From NCBI RefSeq assembly GCF_016907995.1, contig NZ_JAFBDA010000016.1, positions 1 through 64,000 on the forward strand: a DNA stretch of 64,000 nucleotides, given 5' to 3'. Each line of letters opens with the position of its first letter. Positions within the stretch are counted from its first letter, which is position 1. Both the position numbers and the translations under genes were made by a program. The notes under the pieces were generated by a model. That model was not told where the DNA came from. It was given only the letters and a program-made list of their open reading frames with translations, and made no database searches. The DNA comes from Clostridium sardiniense. Lineage in GTDB: Bacteria; Bacillota; Clostridia; Clostridiales; Clostridiaceae. Shown one piece after another: positions 9,823-20,921 of the stretch.

Positions 9823-10017
9823 TTATAAATATTTATCTTTATCACTAATTAAAATTATTGTACTATCCATATAAATAAAATGAAGTATCATAACAAAATT
9901 AGCAATATTATCTATTACTACTACACTATTATCATCATAATCTAAAATCAGTTCCTTACTGTCTAGCTTTAATGTTTTTTTTAAATATTTAACTATTTTT
10001 TTTTGATTATTTGTCAT
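9823..10017 (-). CDS. Small hypothetical protein
   Basis: 64 residues, unrecognised. It starts with MTNNQKKIVKYLKKTLKL and is rich in beta-type hydrophobics in its second half (VVVIDNIANFVMILHF). GGAGG lies 8 bases before the ATG. It follows the LRR gene and the 70-residue gene at 10111 in the same direction and may share their transcript. Confidence 0.5.
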   Translation of the reverse strand: MTNNQKKIVKYLKKTLKLDSKELILDYDDNSVVVIDNIANFVMILHFIYMDSTIILISDKDKYL

Positions 10018-10110
10018 ATACTATTCCTCCAAGCAATAACAATCTCATTTACAAATAATATTTATTTCTATACTTTGAAAGTTTATACAAATTCAATTTA
10101 TTTTTAATAT

Positions 10111-10323
10111 TTAATTATTTAAAAAATTATATCTCCATACTTCATAAATTCTTAAAGCATCATATTCATTCAATAAAAACATATCTATAATAATATCTAC
10201 CGCTTCTTTTTTTGAAATTGTTTTTGCAGTATTATCTAAATATTCAAATATATATTCTACAAATAATTCATTTGTTAAAATTATCTCAGTCTCTTTAATT
10301 GTAAATACTTTTTTATTTGTCAT
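10111..10323 (-). CDS. Small helical protein translationally coupled to LRR gene
   Basis: 70 residues from the ATG at 10323, which lies inside the last codons of the LRR gene with GGAGAGG just upstream, so it is coupled to LRR translation. The C-terminal part (KKEAVDIIIDMFLLNEYDALRIYEVWRYNF) is like the 51-residue protein at 45311-45466 (VIKRLVDTFVLSEDEALKVYKEWRKN), so both belong to one small-protein family. A relic of another copy lies at 12500-12690. Function unknown. Confidence 0.65.
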   Translation of the reverse strand: MTNKKVFTIKETEIILTNELFVEYIFEYLDNTAKTISKKEAVDIIIDMFLLNEYDALRIYEVWRYNFLNN

Positions 10324-11458
10324 AATAAACCTCTCCATTAAAATAAGCATTCATTTTATTTACTTTTATAGTTTTATTGAAGTAATATTCAATATTATTT
10401 TCAGTTTTTTTAAATACTATCATTTTTTTAATTTTGTCATAACTATAAAGATCAGGTGTACTAGTTGGTTCTAAAAATTCATTATTTAAACCCTGTATAA
10501 TATTAGATACTTTTATTTTTAAATTATTTTTATTTATACCACCTCCATATATTGATTGATTAGATAAATATAGGTAATCTAATTTATTTAAATTTTTTAA
10601 AGCTGAAATATTCTTTATTCTATTTCCATATAAATTCAAATCTTTTAGCTCTATTAAATTTTCTAATGGAGTTATATCTTCTATAAAATTATTTTCTAAT
10701 ATTAAAGTTTCTAATTTACTTAAGTTTTTAATATCATTAATATTACTTATATTGTTATCACCTAAGTTCAACATTTCTAACTGCTCTAGATTTTTAATTG
10801 GAATTAGATCTGTTATTTTATTTTTTCCTAAAATTAAATAATTCAACTTAAGTAAATTTGTTAATGGAGTTAAATCAGAAATATTATTATTCATTAAAAT
10901 TAATACTTCTAATTCTTTTAAATTATATAATTCATCTATATTAACTAATATGTTATTACTTAAATTTAAAAGATTTAAATTTTTCAGATTTTTTAATCCT
11001 GATAAATCTTTAATATTATTTTCTGATAATGATAATGTTTGTAAACTAGTTAAGTCCTTTAACGGGTTCAAATCTGATATTTTGTTTTTATTTAAATATA
11101 ATCTTTTTAAATTTTTACAATATTGAAGACCTTCTATACTTTCTATATTTAAATTAGATAAATCTAAATCTTCTTTAAATGATTCAAGTTCTTCCTTAGT
11201 TAAATTTTTTATATTAGGTCTATTGGGATCTATTTTATTATTTAATGCCTTTTTTAAATTAGAATCTTTCATTATTATTGGCCTACCTGAATTAATATTT
11301 AATAGCTTTTTTAAAAACATAAAAAAATCATCATTCTCCTCTGTACTTTGATTTAAATTTTCAGTATTAACTTCACTAGCTAAAACTGATATATTTGGTG
11401 TTATCAGTTGAAATAATAAAAAACAAACTATTGCCAATCCAAAAAATCTTTTTTTCAT
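10313..11458 (-). CDS. Secreted internalin-like leucine-rich repeat protein
   Basis: 381 residues. A signal peptide (1-28, ending VLASEV) is followed by a helical cap and about nine 22-residue repeats of the form LxxLxxLxLxxNxIxDLxPLxxL between about residues 100 and 310, the internalin/SDS22 pattern. There is no LPxTG anchor or transmembrane tail; a short tail of about 60 residues closes the protein. Likely a released or loosely bound surface ligand-binding protein. AGGAG precedes the ATG; its stop overlaps the next small gene. Confidence 0.85.
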   Translation of the reverse strand: MKKRFFGLAIVCFLLFQLITPNISVLASEVNTENLNQSTEENDDFFMFLKKLLNINSGRPIIMKDSNLKKALNNKIDPNRPNIKNLTKEELESFKEDLDLSNLNIESIEGLQYCKNLKRLYLNKNKISDLNPLKDLTSLQTLSLSENNIKDLSGLKNLKNLNLLNLSNNILVNIDELYNLKELEVLILMNNNISDLTPLTNLLKLNYLILGKNKITDLIPIKNLEQLEMLNLGDNNISNINDIKNLSKLETLILENNFIEDITPLENLIELKDLNLYGNRIKNISALKNLNKLDYLYLSNQSIYGGGINKNNLKIKVSNIIQGLNNEFLEPTSTPDLYSYDKIKKMIVFKKTENNIEYYFNKTIKVNKMNAYFNGEVYYDK

Positions 11459-11469
11459 TAGGTATCTCC

Positions 11470-12441
11470 TTTTTAAATACTATAATTTACAGGTATGGGT
11501 TTATAGAAAATATATCTATTCCCTCATTTACTAAAGCTCTCATAATTATATCTACCGTATAATTTGAGTTTCTATATTATGAAGGAATACTAGTCTGTAT
11601 TACAGATTCTGATTTATATTATGGTTATACTGCATCTGAAAATGTTGCAACATTTTCAGTATGAACTACTTGTCCATTTTTATCTTTAACTTTAAATGTT
11701 TTCTTGCTTCCTTTTAGATTAAATGGACCATCAATTACCCCATCAAAAACAAAACTATTATTTGAAGTCTTCTTGATGTCTCTGAATGAAATCCTAATAA
11801 ATAATCATTTATATTATTAAAATCATTCATTTTTCGTAAAGTATTTTATTTTTTAAGTGCTAATATTTGAACTTTACCATTTTTAATAAAACTGAAACTC
11901 GTATCACTACTATCCCATTGCTTAAATAATTGATTATCATTATCATTTTCTGTATATATCGGTAATATTTTAACATTGCTTCAATCATAAATTTTACCTT
12001 TGTAATAATCTCACTTATATACCTTCTTAATAGATGGGATTGATTCAACTTGATTTTCTATGCTTACTCATCAACTATTCTTAGGAATAGTTAGTGTCTT
12101 TTCTGTCTTAGACTCATAATTAAATAAATTTAAAGTCAAATCTTTTAGGAAGGATAACTCCAAGTACTTGTCTTCCGCGGTAATTACCTCTGTTTAATAC
12201 TCTATTAGACATATTAAAAAAATTACAATATCCATAATCTTAGTTACCTGTTTGTTAACCTTTGAATTTAAATTAGAACCTGAGTTAATCATCACTTTTA
12301 TTGAGTTCATCATTAGCTTTTTTCTTTGATTCCGTGGATGGCTTTGATTCTATTTTATTATTTGCAAATACTATTACCGACCGTGATATAGTTTGAATTA
12401 CTATAGCTCCCTATAATAATTATGTAATAGATTTCTTTTTC
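11470..12441 (-). pseudogene. Broken secreted protein with RCC1-family C-terminal domain
   Basis: A start with a signal-peptide-like beginning (MKKKSIT, then a stop) sits at 12441. Frames with many stops follow, including FKQWDSSDTSFSFIKNGKVQILALKK near 11850-11960. Near 11600-11720 the strand reads GPFNLKGSKKTFKVKDKNGQVVHTENVATFSD, matching the RCC1-family C-terminus (FEVKKKDGQVVYTGKVATFADG). At least six stops or shifts separate the parts. It is an extinct paralogue immediately upstream of the LRR gene. Confidence 0.7.
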
Positions 12442-12499
12442 ATAAATATACTCCCACATTTTTATATTAGACTAATATACTTTTATCACTATATAATAG

Positions 12500-12690
12500 T
12501 TGGATAAATATACTTAATATAATTCATAGCTTCACTTTTTATATATACCGAAATCATCATTTATATCTAATGAAAATTTATCTTCAATTTTTTAATAGTT
12601 CTTCCTCTGAGAATGCATTTGAAACATTATCTAAATATTTAAATATAAAAATAATTTAGTTATTAAAATCACATCACATGAACTAAAAAA
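12500..12690 (-). pseudogene. Relic of the 10111-type small gene
   Basis: The fragments VILITKLFLY and FKYLDNVSNAFSEEELLKN, in two frames, align with IILTNELFVEYIFEYLDNTAKTISKKEA of the 10111-10323 protein. Stops interrupt it. It suggests that the block carrying the small gene and its secreted neighbour was once duplicated. Confidence 0.5.
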
Positions 12691-12693
12691 TAA

Positions 12694-13458
12694 TTAAGCT
12701 ACAATAAATACTTCTTTTGCTAATATATCTATTATCTGATTAATTGAGCATGGTTTCGATATATAAAAGCCTTGTCCATAGTCGCAGTTTAAATAATATA
12801 AAGCTTTATATGTAAACTTATCTTCAATTCCTTCAGCAATAACCTTCATATTTAAGGAATGAGCTAATTTAATTGTTTTTTCTAAGTACTTTAAACCTTC
12901 TATTGAAGTATTTTCTAATATAAAGTCAATTAATGATTTATCTAATTTTATATAATTTACATCATAAAAATGTATCACATCAATGGTATTATATCCTGAA
13001 CCTACGTCATCTATAGATACCTTAAAGCCTCGGCTTCTTAAGAATTTTATACCTAATTGGAACTTTTCCAAATTTGAAACTTTATTGCGTTCTGTGATCT
13101 CGAATTCAATATATTTAATATATTTTTTATTATCATTATTAAATAGTTTAGTAATCCATGAAATTAAATTATCATTTTCAACTTCTACAGATGATATATT
13201 TATGGAAATATTAATTAACTTTCTATTTAAACTTTCTAAGTATTTTAAATCTATAAAAACTTTATTTACTACTGCAGTTGTTAATTCACACATCTTCTTA
13301 TAATTTACTGCTAAACTTATTACTGATTCAGTATTTATAAGCTTATTATTTTTATCAGTAAACCTCGCTAACGCCTCAGCTCCTATAAATTCATTTGACT
13401 TTAAATCCACTTTAGGCTGATAAAATATTTCTAATTTCTTAATTTCATTTTTTTTCAT
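12694..13458 (-). CDS. Stand-alone EAL-domain c-di-GMP phosphodiesterase
   Basis: 254 residues, the length of a single EAL domain with no sensor. The catalytic set is complete: E28-A-L with AR after it, NISINIS, EITE, DDVGSGYN, KLDKSLI, AEGIED and GQGFYISKP. By family it cuts cyclic di-GMP to pGpG in the cytoplasm. Low c-di-GMP in clostridia favours motility and less adhesion, so this gene could tune surface or exopolysaccharide genes nearby (inference). GGGG site before the ATG. It ends at the relic of 12500-12690. Confidence 0.9.
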   Translation of the reverse strand: MKKNEIKKLEIFYQPKVDLKSNEFIGAEALARFTDKNNKLINTESVISLAVNYKKMCELTTAVVNKVFIDLKYLESLNRKLINISINISSVEVENDNLISWITKLFNNDNKKYIKYIEFEITERNKVSNLEKFQLGIKFLRSRGFKVSIDDVGSGYNTIDVIHFYDVNYIKLDKSLIDFILENTSIEGLKYLEKTIKLAHSLNMKVIAEGIEDKFTYKALYYLNCDYGQGFYISKPCSINQIIDILAKEVFIVA

Positions 13459-13503
13459 TTTAATCCCCTTTTTAAACCAATTATTTTTTTATTAAGTTAA
13501 TTT

Positions 13504-14879
<1,376 letters not shown>

Positions 14880-15056
14880 ATTTAATCACCTCAATTAATT
14901 ACTATTAAAAATAATTTGATAGTAACAAATTATTTTCATAACTATTCTTATATTGCACAATATATAAGAATAGTTATAAATTCAATTTTTAAAAGTATAA
15001 TATTATAAAATTATGGAAGTGTTGTATAATGATAATATCTTCTATATTTAAAGGAG

Positions 15057-15497
15057 GTGTCTATAATAAATAACTATGTGTATAGATGTTTAAATGAGTA
15101 TGATGAAGTTATTTATGTAGGTAAATTGATAAGATTAAGTAACTATATAAAGGATTATTTTAAAGATGAACATAGTATACTTACTGATGATATTATTTTA
15201 TGTACTTATAAAATAGAATCAGTAAAAGTAAATTATGAGATAGATGCTTATTCTATTAGCGCCTATTTAATAGATAAGTATAAACCTAAATTTAATCCTC
15301 AAAAACGTCATTATAAAAATATAAAATCGCCTAATATTTATAATGAATCTGATTGGGAATTAGTTAGAATAATACATCCTGATATAGTACCTATACAAGA
15401 AAACCTTTCAATTTTAGATCAATATTTTCATCTACTCATAATTTTACTAATACCAACAATTATCTTTGCTCTATATATTATTAAAGGAATTATCTGA
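15057..15497 (+). CDS. Degenerate GIY-YIG-like protein with C-terminal membrane helix
   Basis: About 146 residues. YVYRCLNEYDEVIYVGK, then DYF, and YLIDKYKPKFNPQ follow the GIY-YIG nuclease fold, but the catalytic Glu before LI..YKPKFN is Ser (SISAYLI), so it is probably not an active nuclease. Residues 122-144 form one membrane helix. The start is odd: AAGGAGG is at 15051-15057, the GTG at 15057 overlaps it, and the well-spaced in-frame codons are AUA (15063, 15066). Either it uses a rare AUA start or it has lost its ATG. Confidence 0.45.
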   Translation: MSIINNYVYRCLNEYDEVIYVGKLIRLSNYIKDYFKDEHSILTDDIILCTYKIESVKVNYEIDAYSISAYLIDKYKPKFNPQKRHYKNIKSPNIYNESDWELVRIIHPDIVPIQENLSILDQYFHLLIILLIPTIIFALYIIKGII

Positions 15498-15521
15498 TTA
15501 TATTAATCAGATAATTTCTTA
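15485..15521. terminator. Bidirectional terminator between convergent genes
   Basis: Arms AATTATCTGATTA/TAATCAGATAATT at the junction of the 15057 and 15535 genes. Confidence 0.8.
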
Positions 15522-15534
15522 TATATAGCTTGTC

Positions 15535-18441
15535 TTAAGAGAATTTAGGTGCTGTAAATCTAGCCTTTTCAACATTATTTTTATCTTTTATAACTATGTC
15601 AACTGAATAGTCATCATTACTATATTCCTTTGGAACTATAACCTGTAATGCTGATTTAGGTGCTGCATCTTCAAATACTCCATCTGCAAAAGTTGCCACT
15701 TTTCCAGTATAGACAACTTGTCCATCTTTCTTTTTAACTTCAAACACATTATTTTGAGAATCACTCATATTAAAATCTTTAACCTTCACAACAACATCTA
15801 AAACATATTGATCTGCATTAGTTTTATAATATGAACGTATATTAAATCCTGAATCGTTTAGTGTGTTAGTTAATACAATATTTCTATCTTTCTTAACAAT
15901 AAATTGAATTACACTATTTCCATATTCAATCTTAGGTAAATCTTGTATATAGTAATACTTTGATTGCCAACCTAAGTCAGTTCCAGGTTTTATTGCTGGA
16001 GGTACATTAGGTGGAGTAGGTACTACTTTTCCGCCACCACCACCGCCAGATGGTTTAGCTGTCTTAAAATCATAGTTTTTAACAGTTCCTTTATAATTAA
16101 CTTCTATTTCAATCTTAGCATTTTCAATCCCTCCAATATCTGATATATCTTTTGTAGTTAAAATTGCTTGGAAACCTGAGTAGCCATTACTATACCAGTT
16201 AGTACTTACAATATCCTTTTTAAGCTTCACAGTTCCATCTTTATCTTTAATAACTAAATCCTTTCTTACAGTATTATCATATTTTTCATCTCCTGAAGTT
16301 TCCCCTTCAAAAATAATTCCATATGATTTAAAGTATGCTAACTTACTTATAGCCTCATTTTCTTTAGCTACAGCTTCAACTGTTACAGTTATTGTTTTAG
16401 TTGATTTTTCTCCCACACTATCTGTTACTTCATATTTCACTGTATAAGTACCAGCTTTACTTGTATCTACTGTATTTTCAATTACTTTAATATCTTTAGT
16501 AATATTTCCATCCTCTTTATCATTAGCCGTTACCCCATCTAATGGATTAAACTTATCTCCAACCTTTATTTTCTTGTTTTCAGCTGTTATTACTGGAGGA
16601 GTATTTGCTTTTAATGATAAGGTAACTGAATTATTTATATTATTAACAATAGAATCTTTACCATTTATATTTGCACCTAATTCAAAATGAATTGTCTTAG
16701 ATTTAGTAGTCTTTGGAACTATTATTGTAGCGGTTTCATTAGTAACAGAAACATATTTAACATCTGAATAACCTTCAAGTTTATAAGCTAATCTAATTGC
16801 TGAATTAACATTTGGAACCTTAATATCAAAATAGAAATTATTGGTATCTTCTCGTCTTGTTATATTATCATAATCAATAGTTAATAATGTTTCTATCGGA
16901 CTATATTTTGAAGTTGTTGTTCCATCTCCTAATTCTCCATCACCATTTTTTCCCCAAGTATATAAATTTCCTTCACTATCTACCGCACTACAAACCGTTC
17001 CTCCCATGAATACTGATACTATTTTTGTGTCTTCACCTATATCACCTTTTCCATTTATTTTTTTTGGTATATCTCTACCCGGTCCATTGAATCCATTTCC
17101 TAATGCTCCGTAATCATTAAATCCCCACGTATATAGATTTCCTTCACTATCTACTGCCGCTACATTCGCCGCCTCACTTGCATATGATGATACGGATATT
17201 GATACTATTTTTGTGTCTTCGCCTATGTCACCTTTTCCATTTATTTTTACTGGTTCATATCTTCTAGTTCTTGTTCCATCTCCTAATTCTCCATACTTAT
17301 TCAATCCCCATGTATATATGGTTCCTTCACTATCTATTGCTGAAGTATTAAATATGCTCGTGGATATTGATACTATTTTTGTATTTTCCCCTATGGCACC
17401 TTTTCCATTTATTTCTACCGGTTCATATCTTGTAGTTGTTGTTCCATCTCCTAATTGCCCATAATTATTATTCCCCCATGTATACAGATTCCCGTCACTA
17501 TCTACTGCTACACTATGCCCTTGAATACCATCTCCTTCTGTTGATGATGATACTATTTTTGTGTTTTCCCCTATATCACCTTTTCCATTTATTTTCACCG
17601 GTTCATATCTTGTAGTTGTTGTTCCATCTCCTAATTCTCCATAATTATTACTCCCCCATGTATATAAGTTCCCCTTGTTATCTATTGCACTTGAGTTAAC
17701 ATATCCAATGAATACTGATACTATTTTTGTATTTTCCCCTATGGCACCTTTTCCATTTATTTCTACCGGTTCATATCTTGTAGTTGTTGTTCCATCTCCT
17801 AATTGCCCACAATGGTTATATCCCCATGCATATATGGTTCCTTCACTATCTATTGCTAAAGTACCATGTCCGTTCGTGGATACTGATACTATTTTTGTGT
17901 CTTCTCTTATGGCACCTTTTCCATTTATTTTTACCGGTTCACATCTTCTAGTTGTTGTTCCATCTCCTAATTGCCCATAATAGTTACCTCCCCATGTATA
18001 CAGATTCCCGTCACTATCTACTGCTGCACTACTATCGTCTCCTACTGATACTGATACTATATCTCTACCATTTATATTGTTAATAACACTGAAGTTATAA
18101 GTTTTATTTTCACTTCCATTTGATACCTTTAATATATTAACTCCTGCATCTGTTACTTTTGTTCCTGATGTTATTGTCTTTCCATCTAATGTTGCTGTTC
18201 CATTAAAGTTTAATGTTACTTCCTTTGGATAAATGTATTGATTTGGATTTTTTAATTCTTGAGTCATTGCTGAATCTGTATATACATTAGCAGTATTTGA
18301 TTTAACCGAAGTATCCTTCGAAACTTTTGTAATATTTTTATTAGTAGTATTCATAGTATCTGCGAATACTACTGTAGTTGGAACAAATACCTGTGATGTT
18401 ATTGCTCCTAGAATTAATAATGTTATTGCTTGTTTTCTCAT
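15535..18441 (-). CDS. Large secreted seven-repeat RCC1 propeller protein
   Basis: 968 residues. Signal peptide 1-28; an N-terminal beta domain (about 50-125, YPKEVTLNFNGTATLDG); then seven RCC1 blades of about 56 residues (about 128-510), each with SAAVDSEGNLYTWGxNxYGxLGDGT and INGKGDIGENTKIVS; an Ig-like DUF5011-type domain (PPVITA...YEVTDS, about 615-690); and a C-terminal pair of domains joined by a GGGGGG-proline linker. No anchor motif, so it is probably released or held by its own domains. In eukaryotes RCC1 folds bind proteins or chromatin; the ligand of bacterial exported ones is not known. It stands as a single gene. Confidence 0.85.
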   Translation of the reverse strand: MRKQAITLLILGAITSQVFVPTTVVFADTMNTTNKNITKVSKDTSVKSNTANVYTDSAMTQELKNPNQYIYPKEVTLNFNGTATLDGKTITSGTKVTDAGVNILKVSNGSENKTYNFSVINNINGRDIVSVSVGDDSSAAVDSDGNLYTWGGNYYGQLGDGTTTRRCEPVKINGKGAIREDTKIVSVSTNGHGTLAIDSEGTIYAWGYNHCGQLGDGTTTTRYEPVEINGKGAIGENTKIVSVFIGYVNSSAIDNKGNLYTWGSNNYGELGDGTTTTRYEPVKINGKGDIGENTKIVSSSTEGDGIQGHSVAVDSDGNLYTWGNNNYGQLGDGTTTTRYEPVEINGKGAIGENTKIVSISTSIFNTSAIDSEGTIYTWGLNKYGELGDGTRTRRYEPVKINGKGDIGEDTKIVSISVSSYASEAANVAAVDSEGNLYTWGFNDYGALGNGFNGPGRDIPKKINGKGDIGEDTKIVSVFMGGTVCSAVDSEGNLYTWGKNGDGELGDGTTTSKYSPIETLLTIDYDNITRREDTNNFYFDIKVPNVNSAIRLAYKLEGYSDVKYVSVTNETATIIVPKTTKSKTIHFELGANINGKDSIVNNINNSVTLSLKANTPPVITAENKKIKVGDKFNPLDGVTANDKEDGNITKDIKVIENTVDTSKAGTYTVKYEVTDSVGEKSTKTITVTVEAVAKENEAISKLAYFKSYGIIFEGETSGDEKYDNTVRKDLVIKDKDGTVKLKKDIVSTNWYSNGYSGFQAILTTKDISDIGGIENAKIEIEVNYKGTVKNYDFKTAKPSGGGGGGKVVPTPPNVPPAIKPGTDLGWQSKYYYIQDLPKIEYGNSVIQFIVKKDRNIVLTNTLNDSGFNIRSYYKTNADQYVLDVVVKVKDFNMSDSQNNVFEVKKKDGQVVYTGKVATFADGVFEDAAPKSALQVIVPKEYSNDDYSVDIVIKDKNNVEKARFTAPKFS

Positions 18442-18610
18442 ATAAAAACATCCTTTTCCTAATTTAATTTGAATTTTTATAATTCAAAAATAGCTTCTCC
18501 AAAACAAGAAATTATTTTTGAATTATAAGGTTTTCTACTTAATTTTATTACCGTATATCCAGTTTATATATTTGTATTAAATTAGCTTTTTCAAGACCTT
18601 GTAACTAAGT

Positions 18611-18647
18611 TTACACCACCAACATAAAAAATATATTGGTGGTATAA
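18611..18647 (-). terminator. Terminator after PepSY-like gene
   Basis: Arms TACACCACCAA/TTGGTGGTATA around an A/T loop, about 50 bases after the end of the 18696-19130 gene. The 18442-18695 stretch holds nothing else clear. Confidence 0.65.
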
Positions 18648-18695
18648 ATTTAAAGTATATGTTTATATAGATACCTTAAATTTATCTTTTAATTA

Positions 18696-19130
18696 CTATT
18701 TCATTTCTATTTTTTCTTTTTTAATTTCTTTAATAGAACCATCCTTTAATAAAATCTCAAATTCATACTTAAACCCCTCGCTAAGGACACTAATGTCATA
18801 ATGAGGATTCTTAGAATCATTTTTAAATTCTAAATTGGTTATAGTTCCCTTAGGAAGCTTCTTCATAATAACTTCCTCTACCTTATTTGCATCAACAGTT
18901 TTAGATCTATCAATTTTTTTAGATTCATCCTTCGGGTCTTTTGCCAGCTCCTTTTTATCATTTGATGATGCTTTATCTAATGTATTTTTATCTACACTTT
19001 CACTTGTTGATGAATGTGTATTAGACTTTGTATCTTGTGTACTTTTAAATTTGTAAATGTTATAACCTAATACAGAGACACCAATTATAACTATTACAAT
19101 TAATATATTTCTTACAATAATTTTTTTCAT
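18696..19130 (-). CDS. Membrane-anchored PepSY-like protein
   Basis: 144 residues. One N-terminal membrane helix (7-24), a Ser/Asp/Lys-rich stalk (about 30-75), then about 60 residues (VEEVIMKKLPKGTITNLEFK...YEFEILLKDGSIKEIKKEK) with the PepSY pattern. PepSY domains are thought to inhibit or chaperone extracellular proteases. GGAG lies 7 bases before the ATG. It lies between the RCC1 gene and the glycosyltransferase but with its own terminator. Confidence 0.6.
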   Translation of the reverse strand: MKKIIVRNILIVIVIIGVSVLGYNIYKFKSTQDTKSNTHSSTSESVDKNTLDKASSNDKKELAKDPKDESKKIDRSKTVDANKVEEVIMKKLPKGTITNLEFKNDSKNPHYDISVLSEGFKYEFEILLKDGSIKEIKKEKIEMK

Positions 19131-19298
19131 TTTTAAACTCCTAAATATATATTTTAATTAAATGCCAACAATTCTTGAATATAACCTAATCTGGTAGACA
19201 TTGAGTATACTAAACTAAATAATTACACTATACTTTTTTACTATCATAGCTTTAATTTTCCCCACCCAACATAACTCCTCCTAACCTTATATTTTGTA

Positions 19299-20615
19299 CT
19301 AAATAACATCTTCGTCGTGCCAAACAACATCATCTTCAGTCATAGCATGTGATGTTTTTACCCAGTTATTTTGTGGTCTAAATGCAGTGAAAAAACCAAC
19401 TAATTGAGCTGCTATGTATATTATTGATGTATAGAAAAATCCAACATATATTTGAATAAAATTCTTAATCTTTTCACCTACAGAAAATTGTTCTGAAAAT
19501 GCTAATTTACCTTCGTTTAATATGTAATATATCGGGAATATAAAGTAATTACATACCTGACAAATCATCCATATAAGTAGCCATGACCATACTGAAGGTA
19601 AAAACTGTCTAACAAATGGTACGAATATTGCCAAACTTAATATAAACGATAAAACAATAGTTCTACTCATTGTATATGAATACAAGAATACTTCAAATCT
19701 ATTCATTAGATCCCTTAAACTAGTTGATTTAAATAACCCTAATAACTGTTTAGGTGTTTTAGTTATAGCTACGTACCAATGCCCTTGGCACCATCTAGTT
19801 CTTTGTTTATGACTTGCTTTTACTGTAACTGGCTTTTCATCATATACTCTTGCGAAATGATTCCAAAGAGAACGCTCGCCCTCAATTGCTAATTCAACTT
19901 GCAATTCAAAATCTTCTGTATAGCTTCTAGGATTCCAACCTTTTTCTTTTATGTATTCACTCTTTAAAACAAAACCCGTTCCACCAATTGCAGGATTTAA
20001 TCCTAATCTGTGTTTTGCATATTGAACTCCTCTATTGGCAAAGAAATATGAACCTGAATATCCACTTGAAACTAAACTTGAAGTAATATTTTTTATTCCT
20101 AAATATCCTTGAACACATATAATGTTTTCATTTTTATATCTTTCACATAATATCTGCGAATTCACTTCTTTTAAATATGATGAAGAAATAATATTATCAG
20201 CATCTAATATAACTACATAATCATAATTTTTCCATTCTATATTATTATCAAAATACTTTTGTAATACATATGGCTTTCCTTTAGGTTCATTAGCACCGAA
20301 TTTAATATCTAGTGTCTTAACCCCTAAAGCATTACTCTTTTCATAAGTTGAATCTTTTGAATTGTTTACTAATGTTACAATATCAAATAAATTTCTATCA
20401 TAATTTAGCATCCTTAAATTTTTCAACGTATCTTCTATTACATTTTCCTCATTGCATGCCGGTATTAAAAATAAAAATGATAGCTGATCATCCTTAATGC
20501 TATATTCTCTTTTTGGCTTTTTTAATCCCCAAAAAGCTAACCCAGTATAAAATAATAATTGAAATGCTATAAATATAACTAAACAGTTTAGAAATATTTT
20601 AAAAATTTGTTCCAT
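19299..20615 (-). CDS. Processive family 2 glycosyltransferase (exopolysaccharide synthase-like)
   Basis: 438 residues. One N-terminal helix (8-30), a GT-A domain with PACNEE, DAD (138-140), GGTGF, TED (233-235) and the processive QRTRW (271-275), then four or more helices (about 305-420) ending in an acidic tail WHDEDV. This layout is that of synthases making beta-linked polysaccharide such as poly-N-acetylglucosamine or hyaluronan-like chains while exporting them. Sugar identity cannot be read here. The polysaccharide deacetylase at 26966 and dead glmU make an N-acetylglucosamine polymer plausible. GGGGG site before the ATG. Confidence 0.85.
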   Translation of the reverse strand: MEQIFKIFLNCLVIFIAFQLLFYTGLAFWGLKKPKREYSIKDDQLSFLFLIPACNEENVIEDTLKNLRMLNYDRNLFDIVTLVNNSKDSTYEKSNALGVKTLDIKFGANEPKGKPYVLQKYFDNNIEWKNYDYVVILDADNIISSSYLKEVNSQILCERYKNENIICVQGYLGIKNITSSLVSSGYSGSYFFANRGVQYAKHRLGLNPAIGGTGFVLKSEYIKEKGWNPRSYTEDFELQVELAIEGERSLWNHFARVYDEKPVTVKASHKQRTRWCQGHWYVAITKTPKQLLGLFKSTSLRDLMNRFEVFLYSYTMSRTIVLSFILSLAIFVPFVRQFLPSVWSWLLIWMICQVCNYFIFPIYYILNEGKLAFSEQFSVGEKIKNFIQIYVGFFYTSIIYIAAQLVGFFTAFRPQNNWVKTSHAMTEDDVVWHDEDVI

Positions 20616-20802
20616 GTTATCCCCCTTGAAAATTTAATTATTAAGTTTTGTAAATAATTTTTATAAAGCTAAATAAAATGTATTGACATAAAATAATTGT
20701 ACTAAACGCTATTATAAAATTTAAAAAATTATAGATATTTTTATTGATCATAAAATTACTAACTCTCCATTTCCCAAAATCCCTAATTTAAAATATTTAA
20801 AA

Positions 20803-20880
20803 TTAAGGCTTACTTACAGAAAGAAAAAGAGCCATTACTAAAGACATTACACCTAACATAAACATAAATAATTCTCTCAA
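20803..20880 (-). CDS. 25-residue hydrophobic peptide upstream of glycosyltransferase
   Basis: Reads MRELFMFMLGVMSLVMALFL plus SVSKP from a TTG start, with GGAGGGG ending 5 bases upstream. It forms one membrane helix and points into the glycosyltransferase gene 187 bases on. It could be a small subunit of the synthase, as small membrane partners exist for several polysaccharide synthases; that is inference. Confidence 0.45.
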   Translation of the reverse strand: MRELFMFMLGVMSLVMALFLSVSKP

Positions 20881-20921
20881 TTTACCCCTCCATTCTATTT
20901 GTATAATGTATAAATATTCCA

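Noticed and set aside
11860-12048. 62-codon minus-strand frame as a gene
   Set aside because: It is the wrong frame of a pseudogene; the readable residues lie in another frame.
17213-17980. Plus-strand frames opposite the RCC1 blades
   Set aside because: They arise from antisense reading of repeated blades (same peptide recurs each repeat); no start sites.
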